DNA of 64,000 nt. It comes from Urechis unicinctus (taxonomy: Eukaryota > Annelida > Polychaeta > Xenopneusta > Urechidae). The stretch lies in contig CM067358.1 in NCBI GenBank assembly GCA_034190875.2, forward strand, positions 44,355,543-44,419,542, given 5' to 3'. Positions 37,402-47,961 of the stretch are shown here, in pieces. The translations under genes were made by a program, and so were the position numbers. The notes under the pieces were generated by a model that had not been told where the DNA came from, did not search any database, and worked only from the letters and a program-made list of their open reading frames with translations. How positions within the stretch are numbered: position 1 is the stretch's first letter; every line of letters starts with the position of its first letter.

Positions 37402-37894
37402 TGAAATTTCGGACAGCTTTAGCTGTACAAACGGCGTAAAGCAGGGCGCAGTTCTGTCTCCGATTCTATTCTGTGTTTATATGGATGAACTACTCATCCG
37501 TCTGTCACACACTAAAGTTGGATGTCATATTGGTCATGAATTTTTGGGGGCACTTGGTTATGCTGATGATCTGTCGTTAATTGCACCCTCATTGACCGCC
37601 GCCAAGATAATGATTGAAACATGTGAGCAATTTGCGGCTGAGTATAGTGTCGTTTTCAACTCAGCGAAGAGCAATTTATTAGTTTTTAATGATAACCAGT
37701 GCACTGTAGATTTAAAGCTTAATGGATGCACTATTCCTATCAGGGAAAATGCTTTGCATCTTGGTACCTATATCGGTAAGGACTGTAATAATAATAATAT
37801 GAATGTAGCATGTTCTAATTTAGTGTCACAAACACATTTGTTGATGTCCAGGTTTGGGGCTTGCAATGTAGATGTGAGAACAAGTTGTTCATAG
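37391..37894 (+). pseudogene. LINE reverse transcriptase, palm and thumb
   Basis: Second half of the RT. NGVKQGAVLSPILF at residues 14-27 is the B-box-like motif, and YADD at residues 57-60 is the catalytic pair of aspartates. A KSNLLVF motif follows and then a thumb segment. The frame ends in a stop at 37892-37894, inside the first copy of a 64 bp duplication. Catalytic residues are all present, so decay is through frameshifts and not loss of the active site. Confidence 0.94.
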
Positions 37895-38004
37895 TTTCTG
37901 TACAAGTTTTTATTGTTTCCCTTATGTTTAGTTTTTCAAAGTGGATTGTGAACAATGTTGTTTCATTTTTCTGTACAAGTTTTTATTGTTCTCCCTTATT
38001 TTAG
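37868..38004. repeat. 64 bp tandem duplication inside the LINE
   Basis: 37868-37931 and 37941-38004 are about 80 percent identical. CTGTACAAGTTTTTATTGTT is exact in both (37898 and 37971). The duplication splits the thumb from the C-terminal region and adds stops. Confidence 0.9.
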
Positions 38005-38361
38005 ACCATCGACACTTAGAGGTATTTTGCCGAACCTGGCGAAAATGTATTAGGCGTGTCGTGTCTGGAAGCTCCATCCACAAACGCGTTCCATATACTA
38101 TACTTACATCTTTTGACAGGGCAACAACCGATTATTAAACAATTAATGAAGCGCTATATCATGTTTCTATGTAAATGCATAAGCAGTGGTAACAATGTGT
38201 TGTCCTTTGTGAGCAGACTCTGCGCATCTAGTTATTCGACTGTGGCTTGCAATCTGAGAATTGTAATGTCCACCATTGGTGTCAGTACTAACGCTATTTT
38301 CTCGGCAGAAATCACGCCGAATGAGTACCTACTCCGGTTGAATGGAATGACATTAATGTGA
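38005..38361 (+). pseudogene. LINE C-terminal region
   Basis: The C-terminal region downstream of RT, typical of this LINE group, in two frames. TWRKCIRRV lies in one frame (about 38030-38060). The rest, with RYIMFLCKCI and LSFVSRLCASSYS, lies in the frame 38056-38361 and ends in TGA at 38359-38361. Function of this region in the family is not well defined. Confidence 0.8.
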
Positions 38362-38373
38362 ATGTATTTCATT

Positions 38374-38595
38374 ATTAAAAGAGCTAATTATGCATTTCAT
38401 GGGCGATTAAAAGAGCTTCATTATGCAACGGGATGGACGAGCAATCCTGTCCACAATTTGCACGTTACGATGTTAATCTTCATTTCTTTTTTATTATAAG
38501 ATGATGGCGAGCAATTTCTATTCTTACCCCAGAGGAAATTGACGAGCTCCTGTCCACAATTTGCACGTTACGATGTTAATCTTCATTTCTTTTTT
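38374..38595. repeat. Tandem repeats in the LINE 3' UTR
   Basis: Two nested duplications. ATTAAAAGAGCT..ATTATGCA occurs at 38374 and 38406 (32 bp apart). A 47 bp exact repeat starting TCCTGTCCACAATTTGCACG occurs at 38445 and 38548 (103 bp apart). Confidence 0.92.
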
Positions 38596-38600
38596 CACTG

Positions 38601-39171
38601 ATTTTTTAATCAAATCTGTACGTGTATATGTACGAAATAAATAATATATATAACGTTGCTGTAACGTTGACCAACATAGAAAGCAAAAGACGGCTTGTTG
38701 CGAATCAAAACCGTCACATTTGTGATGAAGCGACTCTTGACATATCCCAGATAAAAAAAACAATCAACCGCCTATGAGAGAATTTTTGTGTTCACCATTT
38801 CGCAGAATGAATCGATAAAAGTTAGCTTTGAGACAATAATAAACATGGAGCATTATTGCTACTTGCCAGTTGTCAATGTAATATCATGTATCGCGACAAA
38901 CACCTTCTTCACATGAATTTGATTTGGATACGATAATACTTGCGGAAAACCATTTGTCGAATATGACCGAAGATATTTCAAATGCTGCATGTATACCAGT
39001 ATCAAATCATTGCAGTATTTCACACCTGGCAACAGTAACATGCTCCCAGTGCACATGAATCTACCCCCATAACTTTCTATGCACAGTGTCAATATGCACA
39101 TTGATGGGGCAATATTCCCTACGCTCTCTAGGAGAACGCCTTCGCTATATATACATAGATCACGATACGAC
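38601..39171. other. No gene recognised
   Basis: AT-rich DNA between the LINE and a microsatellite. Minus frames 38524-38763 and 38859-39173 have no domain. Confidence 0.45.
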
Positions 39172-39336
<165 letters not shown>

Positions 39337-40574
39337 GAATCACGCTCTATCATGACCATTCTTTAAACTTTATATATTTCGGTAGCACTAGACTTAACGA
39401 AAAACAGAAGGCCAAATATGCTTGTAAAATCGAACCAGCACACAGTGCAATGGCAAGGCAAGATATTTGCCATGTTGATATCCCCCTGTATAAACAGAAG
39501 TGTAAATGGATTAACAATGCTGCAGAGGTCGGTATGCGAATTTCGCATGATCTAGCAATGTTTTCACCTAGTAATATAGGCTAGCATTGTAGAACCAAAT
39601 GCTATCGTTCGTGATTACTCTGGTAAATGATAATATAAGAATTATGCAATAATCAATAGCGACACATTAGTAGCAGTGGCCCCCACAATTACATTGATTT
39701 GGACGCTTGTGTCTGGACAATAGGCACGCCTTGCTGACAAACAAGTAGCATAACCTTTACGCGCGCACATCATTCCCGTCATTACCGGTAGTTTGGTACA
39801 TTTAACAAGCTGTGACATGAAGGTGTATTAAAGAATTCCAATAACTAGAATAAATTTGCAATGATATAATAGCTCTGAATAGAATTCATTGGTGTGTATG
39901 TGACGGCTCTAGGCGTCTGGTTTGTGTAGTCACCTCGGCTCTGAATATGACTAGAAATGCAGCAAAACATAATGTGGAAGCGCAGTGTTTTTGGAATGAT
40001 ACAGGTTGTGCGATAACAGGATCGGGAAAACCTTAACGGTGATTATTTTGACTTGATTCTACGTATATTGTTTCCAAATGCTGACACGTATGTGACACTT
40101 CACCAATGCGTTACTAGGAGAAGAAATAATTTTGTCGCCGCCCCGATTTTTTTTCTTCAGTATAATGATTTCATTGTACGTACCCAGCACTTGCTTAGCA
40201 ACATAAGTCTAGGTATAACGGGGTTTTACTGATCAAAGCTGGAGAAGCCATACAGAATTAAAAGCCTTATAGCTGCACTGAAATGTCTACGCAGCATTGT
40301 CTCGACCCCGCAATATCGATGAATGTGACTATTTGGTGTCAGTCTTGGCTTCATTCGCTTATCCAGGTTTGCATAGCTGCACTGGTACTTGATCGTCCTT
40401 GTGCCATGAATTAAATCACTCTAGCGATACACATATTGTCAATTAACATGTTGGCCGTGCGGGCTAATTAATACATGCACAGCCCGTCGCAATATGTACG
40501 CTTATCTATGTAGGCTTAATGTTGCGGCTCTCTTTCTACAGATGTACTTCTCCATTGTACATATATAATGATCT
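39337..40574. other. No gene recognised
   Basis: One plus frame (39327-39584, 85 codons) without a domain. Nothing else supported. Confidence 0.45.
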
Positions 40575-40805
40575 GTCAAGGTGAACTTGACACTTTGTCA
40601 AATATTCACTGAACGTTTTATGCTTAAGATTATATCTGAACAAACGACCATTGACCATTAATAAAATAGCGCATTCGCCAGATTTGGGGTTGAATTAAGA
40701 TTCTGCCTTGGCAAGCATACGATACAAACCACATGTACTATAAGCTATTCAATATCATATTCGATATTAGTTGCGTATCTTATAAGTCAGCCCTCTCCCT
40801 CTGAT
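40575..40805. repeat. Long-repeat block g, copy 2
   Basis: Partner of 15335-15535, beyond the LINE. It shows that the long-repeat family extends to at least 40.8 kb. Confidence 0.5.
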
Positions 40806-40809
40806 GTCT

Positions 40810-42512
40810 ATTAGCTAAAGTGAGTTAGCTGTACCTAAGGAAAAGATTGCGTTTTAGAGATTCAGTACTTATTTATATAGCAGTTGTTTACCAGTATAAG
40901 CCAGCGAGCCGTAAATGCTAGCGTGTCCTATTTTCCGACTGGCGGGAGTTGTTCTCCGAACTGCAATGCTAACCTGATGTGAGCATCAATCTTAATAAGC
41001 ACAAGATGACTATCACGACCTAACGGCATTGGAAACTAACCGTAGGTAATAAATTAGGTAATCTTTCACGCCATTGGAGAGACAGGTGTTAACCACAGAT
41101 TGCGTCCTGGAAGTGTAATGTGTTGCGTTAAAATTCGCTGTGTATTGCTTCCTCCATTAATGGTGGACGGCTAATGAATCAAAACACCTTCACGAAGCCT
41201 GCGAGGGAATGAAGGTCAAACTCAGACCATAGGCCTGTTGCTTGGGTTGCCTGTTTTGCGACTGAGCTTGTATGTCTTATCAACCCACATGGTGTGTTGT
41301 GGGTTCAATTGATGCCTTCCCAGACAACCAGTTTAAATAGAATAAGCACATTTATACAGCAGCATCACAGAGAGCATATTAAAAGCTACAATTTACTGAA
41401 TTTTACTACAACGCAAGATTAGTAAAGCCCAAAAAAAATATTACAGGTGCTACACAAGTCTGTCATCACCGTTAATGTGGAAAAACAAATATTTAGCGAC
41501 CAGTGTAAACATTTCATTTCTCTGCCAGAGTGCACTTGAAACCAAGGATGATGGAAACCTTATTTGAAATAGCTAATAACTACCGTTCGGAACAAAAGCT
41601 ACGAAGTGGACATCGACGTATTGGTAAGTACTGAGTGCTTACCAATCAATAAAATACTAGCAACAACACTCTTGCTATGTATGTTATTGCAGTTAACTTT
41701 TATCTATATGGTTTTGTACGAAAGAGTAACGGACGTGTTTGGTTGCTATCATCGTTTATAGGCAGCCAACTAAAGGTTTGATTTCTTCAGTGCAAATCCG
41801 TTTGCCCTCTACAGTAATCATTTAAGAACACCAACGCCTCTTGAACATTGTGTACTCCTAATGTATGCCAAATTGTTAAGATAAATACGAGGAGTTTATG
41901 AGGTTTTCGAGTTTTCTTTAGAGTGTGTAACATAAAATGAAAAATTCGTTTTCCCGTCTCCAGGGAGTTAACGTCGCCATTTAATGGATTATAGCCTGAA
42001 CTGTGTGTTGGTGCACATTTATACGTTTCAATGGTAGTCTTAGGTGAAGTGGAGAAAGTCATTTCTCCCTCTTGCTTTATCTTTCAGGAGTCGCGTCTTT
42101 GGTGGATATTATCTTAACATGGTTGGTAAACATTTATGTGTTACATAAGTTCATAGTTACGCTTTTTAGTGCATGCAACATCAAACGTCGTCGTCGCATG
42201 TCGTGTTGCCTACAGTACAGCTCTTGTCATTAATATATGCTTATAAGCCATGTTTTATGCATGTAGTGCCCCTTTGAAATAGCAGTAGATAAAACACAAG
42301 ATCCACGGTGATAGATATGCGACTCGCACGTATTGAATGCTAATATCATAGAAATAGACTAGTAGATTAATTGCCAGCATAGGGTGGTGATTTCGGAGAG
42401 ATGATAAATGTAATCGGTTGTTTGGACTATTTCGTCTGTCGATGGCATGTGGCAAAACAATTATTACGCTCTACGCATTTCTAGAGCATTACTTTCTATC
42501 ATATCAATAAAA
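40810..42512. other. No gene recognised
   Basis: Minus frame 41787-42062 (91 codons) has no recognisable domain. A 9 bp stem (ATTGGTAAG / CTTACCAAT) with a short loop lies near 41620-41647. Confidence 0.45.
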
Positions 42513-43070
<558 letters not shown>

Positions 43071-43072
43071 AT

Positions 43073-43155
43073 GATTATATATATATATACACATATACAC
43101 ATGTATTTGTGTATATATGTATATATATATATAATTATATAAAAATATATATACG
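43073..43155. repeat. Imperfect TA/CA microsatellite
   Basis: TATATA runs broken by ACACATATACACATG and TTGTG segments. Confidence 0.85.
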
Positions 43156-43157
43156 AA

Positions 43158-43525
43158 TGCGACCATTTTGGACATTAAGTAAAAAAACAACCATTATGGG
43201 ACATTGGAGGCGACAAAACATATAGTCAATATGATGATTATTTCTTGTTTTCAGCTGGTCTGTCGGTAACATGTTTCGGTTTCGTAAACTTATCTTGGTT
43301 TTTCATTGTTTTTTTAAACTTATATATTTTGTGTACCAAAATGGGTGTTCCAAAATAGTTTGGGTATTAGGGACATGTACAAAACCAACTATTTTGGAAC
43401 ATAGCAAAAAACCAACTATTTTGGGACACAACCAAAAACCAACCATTTTGGTACATCACAAAAAACTACTATTTTGGTACATAACAGAAACCCAAACGCT
43501 TTACGACGCAACAAAAACCATTTTG
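43158..43525. repeat. 27-28 bp minisatellite (ACTATTTTGG motif)
   Basis: About six head-to-tail units of 27-28 bp at 43375-43525, each with a core like CCAACTATTTTGG.ACA and an A-rich linker, decaying toward the 3' end. Two isolated cores lie upstream (43161, 43190), and two cores lie in inverted orientation at 43335-43365 (ACCAAAATGG, CCAAAATAG). The plus frame 43271-43609 reads the units as repeated KPTIL peptides, which I take as a by-product. Confidence 0.85.
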
Positions 43526-44090
43526 CGACAGTGTGGTGAACTTGTTGTGGCGGGAATTAAATGTTTGCATCTATGCCATGGTGTATGTCTTTCATCTCTG
43601 TCTGTATGACGGGGAATCTTAATTTGAAATGATAATAAGCGATAGAATTAACGTTAAAGGGCAATGCATGTTTAATTAATGACGATTCACTGCTTTTACA
43701 TTGAAAGAAATACTATCCAACGTAATTCAAACATGGAGCAGCAAAGGCTTTAAATGACTGGCGCTGCGGAGTGCCGGGTCAGGCGCATGTATAGATATAT
43801 CTACACCAGATACGCAAACTGTGAAACTGGAAGTCGTACAGGAACTCGTGGGATGGAACGCGCAATATGTGTCGAGAGTCTATATATAAACTTGACAGGG
43901 GTCGGCTTTCCTATCATTGAGAAAACACGATCATAGTTCAGTATCATTCCACATCCTGTCCGAGACCTATACGCTCCGTCGCTAAGTGATCTTCGATGTT
44001 GCAAGCGAGGTTAAGCCCCAGTGTTGCACACATTCCACGTAAGTATTATCCTCTGCTACTAATGTAACAACACTGATGTAGTTATAGTAA
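43526..44090. other. No gene recognised
   Basis: Short frames only. Sequence up to the TA target site of the Tigger element. Confidence 0.5.
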
Positions 44091-44092
44091 TA

Positions 44093-46035
44093 CAGTGCAA
44101 CCTCGTTAAAGTGGACGCCTCCGTGGCCGGACTCACATCACCTTTAACGAGGCATCCCCATTAGCGAGGTCCCACCAACCCTACAGAACTAAAGAACATG
44201 CAGGTGTCCATAACCAACAGAAAACTACAGGGCCCGACCCAACGCACAAAAAGCAAGTAAAATGTTAACAATTAAATCATCTCACAACTTGAATTTATTA
44301 TTAATTACAAATAACAAAAAAACACAGACAATTGTGTACAATGAACATACGGTAAAATCGCTTGTCGGAATGGGATCATCGAGTGACACTCCTCTCTTGG
44401 CATGGTTTGCGGCAAAGAGACGTCGTACAGGTCACCGTCGAAATCGTCAACGGCGGGCTAGTCGGTGAGAGTGAAGCTGGCTTTACGGTAACAGCTGGCG
44501 ATGGTCACGGCCTTTACCATCGACCACAAAGACTTGGCAAGATAGATGGCGTCGAGAAGGTTGATCTGTCGGGCAACTCGCAGTGCTTGTACCGATTCGT
44601 CAGCATCAAGGGCATTTATGATTCGTCCATTTAATGAGCTGCGGTAATGTCCTTTTCAGTATCCGTATCACTCCTTGGTACATCGGATGGATCAGACTCG
44701 TCGTGTTGGGCGACGGGAAGTGTAAAGTGATGTTGGTCAGCGTCAACTGCGGCGAGTGGGCAGAACAGTTGTCGATCAACAGGCAGACCTTACGTTGGTT
44801 GAAGTAGAGCTTTCGGTCTCATTTAGCCAGCCAGTTTGCGAAGATCTCTCCCGTCATCCATGCATTTTTCGAAGAAGCGTACTCGACCGGCAGTTTTGTG
44901 GTATCTTTCGGAAAACAGCGCGGACGACGACTTTTACTGATGACGAGCAGCGGCAGCGTTTCCGATCCGTCCATATTGGCACAAAGTAGGATGTTGATCT
45001 TTTCCTTGGCGGCTTTCCCTTCGGCGAATTCCTCCATGGGCAGGCAGTGTTCCTTGTCGTTGAAGACCCGGAAGTAAAGGGCCGTATCGTCTGCGTTTAA
45101 TATGTCCTGGTCACTGAAGTCGGCGGGAATTTCAAGAAATTTGTCTTGGAGCTAGTGACGGGCAGACGGGTTATCGGCGTCTTGTTTTTCACCTTGCTGC
45201 TTTTTGAAGGCTACGTTGAACCGTGACTTCAAGCGCCACAGTCAACCAGATGATGGTTTGAAACTCGGCACCCTCTTCATTTCCGCTAGCTGGAGGGCCT
45301 TTGATTGAATTTCTGTTCCAGACAGTCGTGCGCATTGGGTCCACTTCTGTTTGAACAACGTAAACAGTGCCTCATCCAGTCTCCACCCGCTCTCTTTCTT
45401 TAATGGCTTTCGTATTGGCCGGCTCCTTGTTGCTCCTAGATGTCATTCTTGTTCTTTACTAAGCGCGATAGAGCGGACGTGGAAACTTCCATTTTCATGG
45501 CGATTGTACTTTGGCTTTGGCGACTTCTTTTTAGTTCTTTCAGGATCTCTACTTTCTTCTGAAGGATGAGGTCATTTCTTCAAGGCATTGTGACAGTTTC
45601 TTTGGTAGTTTGATCATGAATGATGACACTTCTGCCTTTAAAACCACCCGACTTGAGACTAGATCAGGGAGTCAAGGCGTCAATGTGAACTCGCTGGGCA
45701 CGCTGACTGTGCACAATCGTAATCTCCAATCGTAAGTCAAGCTTGTTAGTCAGCCGCCAGCATCCCCTAGATGATTTAACTACCTCATCAACTTCGTTTA
45801 ACTCGGGTGATCAGAGGTCTGGTGATCAGAGATCGTTAAGTAATCAGAATTAAGCCGTTACAGTCGATGGTAGTTAAAATCGATCGATGGCAACGCGTCC
45901 CTTTTAACGAGGCGATTCGCCTGGAATGTCCCGATTAACCGAGTGAATTAGCATTGCTTGGAATGGTTTCCCGGTCTGCGTCCCCATCCTCGAGGAATCC
46001 CCATTGGCGAGGTCCCGTTTAACGAGGTGGCACTG
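44093..46035 (-). mobile_element. pogo/Tigger-like DNA transposon, full length, dead
   Basis: A 1943 bp element with terminal inverted repeats CAGTGCAACCTCGTTAAA (44093-44110) and, on the other strand, CAGTGCCACCTCGTTAAA (46035-46018). They match at 17 of 18 positions and are flanked by TA at 44091-44092 and 46036-46037, the target duplication of this superfamily. Sub-terminal sequence near the left end (CATCCCCATTAGCGAGGTCCC-like, 44153) recurs in direct orientation near the right end (45997). Both ends survive, so the element may still be recognised by a transposase supplied elsewhere, but its own gene is broken. Confidence 0.95.
44500..45575 (-). pseudogene. Tigger transposase relic (DDE_1 family)
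   Basis: Cut-and-paste transposase of the pogo/Tigger/CENP-B-related group, on the minus strand. In order: a psq-type helix-turn-helix (VEILKELK and STSALSRLVKN, about 45450-45570), a CENP-B-type second DNA-binding domain (LDEALFTLFKQKW and ALQLAEMKR, about 45260-45390), then the DDE catalytic domain. The first acidic motif is NADDTALYF (45070-45100), followed by LLCANMDGSE and PLLVISKSRRPRCF in the longest intact frame (44819-45037, 72 codons). The second is DNCSAHS (near 44755-44775). The third motif reads PMYQGVI (near 44670-44687), where the family has D or N in place of Y. Stops and frameshifts separate these parts. Confidence 0.93.
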
Positions 46036-46039
46036 TAGA

Positions 46040-46548
46040 CGATTTATATAAATCCCTGTGGCTCCCACCCTTCAGCTCGATATGGTTGTTTGTTGGTCCA
46101 TGGAGGCGTCTCCGTTGTTCATCATAACGCTTGATCATCCAATGTAGCTCACAGACAGGCATGCTTTTTTTGCTCTAGTTCATAGAAATATACGCTTATA
46201 ACTTAAGGATAATCGTACTACCGCTATGTAATCTCTATTGTTTCTGATTATATCATCTGTTATAGTACTAAATTCATAGTACTCCCTAGGGAACATATTT
46301 CACATGGCCATAATTTGTTAAAAAGGGTTGGATTTGAAATGCAGGTAACATTTTAATATCACAGCTATCCAACAAGTAAGGCCACTGGTAAACAGAATTT
46401 TAACACTGAGGCTATGGGTAAATATAGTTTAAAAATCTTTTTTTAATGTACAAATCTATGATGAAATATTATTGCATTATTAATTGAGTAAACTGGGCAT
46501 GTGTTATATTGTCTTTAAACTATAAAGTGATTAAAAAGGTCACTTGTA
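46040..46548. other. No gene recognised
   Basis: AT-rich DNA without a supported feature. Confidence 0.5.
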
Positions 46549-46550
46549 TG

Positions 46551-46671
46551 ACAATTATGCATGTTTATTGGCTTTTCAAGCATAATTAAGAGTTTGTGGC
46601 ACATCTATTTAGAACCAGCACTGCTTATTACAATTATGCATAGTTAATGGCATTTCAAGCATAATTAAGAG
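46551..46671. repeat. Two-copy tandem repeat, 79 bp period
   Basis: ACAATTATGCAT.GTT.ATGGC-like 42 bp stretches at 46551-46592 and 46630-46671 end in the identical TTTCAAGCATAATTAAGAG. Confidence 0.9.
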
Positions 46672-47143
46672 GAGGTACAAAGGCCATGGAACTTGCACCG
46701 CTCATTCAAATTATTTTCTAAATAGGGAACGTCCCATTGACAGCCTTAACTTGAGAACTTCGTTTTTCCCTGAAACAATCGACATGTACACATATTAAGC
46801 AAATTACTTTGGCACCACTAATCCAGAAATAACAGTTCTATTATTCAACCAAAACTGGAGGCAAGAGATGTGTGGCTCAGATTAATGGGTCATCCCACAG
46901 AATGTTAGGTAGTGTTCCTTGCTGGTACAGCTATAGCCTACCATTTATCTGAATGAATGGCGTAGAACAACTCCAGGTGTCAAAGTGAGGTTGTGTGTGA
47001 GGGTAGTGTCAAATGAATAGTGTTACATGCATTCTGTATAAGATAGTGACCATAAATGTTTTACAGACTAAATTGCTGTTAAACTCAAGATTGCAGCACC
47101 TCAGCAGATTTTAGACTGACAATAAAAGAGATTCTTTTAGAGC
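46672..47143. other. No gene recognised
   Basis: Nothing supported between the tandem repeat and the inverted-repeat element. Confidence 0.5.
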
Positions 47144-47961
47144 TATACAGATTGCACATTGAGTCAGTGTAGCTACAACTTTTGTAATAATCTGTCTGCA
47201 GTGTAATGCTGAGAATAGAAGATACAACTTACTGATAAAGCATCAGATGAAGTTACTTAATCATGACACATCGCATGGCAGTACATGACTAATCTACAAG
47301 CTTAAATAACAATTCAGCCTACATCCCAATTGTGCAACAACTGTATATAATATATGACATCTACCATAACAGAGATACTGGGAATAATCTGTCTGTCAAA
47401 TTTATCCTGATTAATACAGTATATTCTGAAGTATAAATACCGTACCTGGGAGTAGTTTCCTTAGACGGGGGATCTGAATAGAACTTCTAAAGGCAAGTTG
47501 TAGAGCTTGGGTCTGCCTTGTACCCCATTAGAAGCGGTCTGCATGTGCATTGATATATTGTTTTCATATTTTGCTATTAGTTTCTAGTTATAGCAGACTT
47601 GTAATGACTTTCATAATATAGCACAGACCTTTCTAGACCATGCAGTGGATAGTTCCTTTAATATGAAGGTCACTTAACTAGAATTCATTTATAATGCAAA
47701 GAAGCCATTCTTTGGTTTATACCTTGTCACTAGTCAACAGATCACTGAGAAATGAAAAAAACTCACTTGCATCTTTGATGCATGTTCTGCTCGAGACATC
47801 CTGATCTGACTCCCGAGTCATTAGAAATCAAGTTGTTTTTGTTGGCATCGTTAAGTCTAGGGTCTACAGGGCTTGTGGTTCTAGTCAGACTTTTGGCATT
47901 ACACTGCAGACAGATTATTACAAAAGTTGTAGCTACACTGACTCAATGTGCAATCTGTATA
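47144..47961. mobile_element. Candidate MITE with perfect 66 bp inverted repeats
   Basis: 47144-47209 and 47896-47961 are exact reverse complements over 66 bp, and similarity stops abruptly on both sides of each arm. The ends read TATACAG...CTGTATA, which fits a TA target duplication next to a CAG terminus as in Tc1/mariner-type elements. The 686 bp interior has no transposase frame, so it would be non-autonomous. Perfect identity suggests recent activity or recent inverted duplication. The superfamily is an inference from the ends only. Confidence 0.75.

Larger units (their letters stand above)
35463..38600 (+). mobile_element. 5'-truncated CR1/L2-like non-LTR retrotransposon
   Basis: A Jockey-supergroup LINE in which the element's second open frame can be followed from inside the endonuclease domain to the 3' untranslated region. 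Domain order is APE-type endonuclease (35466-36400), linker, reverse transcriptase (about 36900-37894), C-terminal region (to 38361) and a repeated 3' UTR. At least four frameshifts (near 36390, 37391, 37900-37940 and 38075) and several stops make it inactive. No ORF1 and no 5' UTR are seen; 5' truncation is usual for such elements. The clade assignment (CR1/L2 group) rests on motif style, not on a tree. Confidence 0.93.

Noticed and set aside
43375..43525. CRISPR-like array of 27-28 bp units
   Set aside because: Repeats are degenerate and directly adjacent without unique spacers, in a eukaryotic context with no cas genes; it is a minisatellite.
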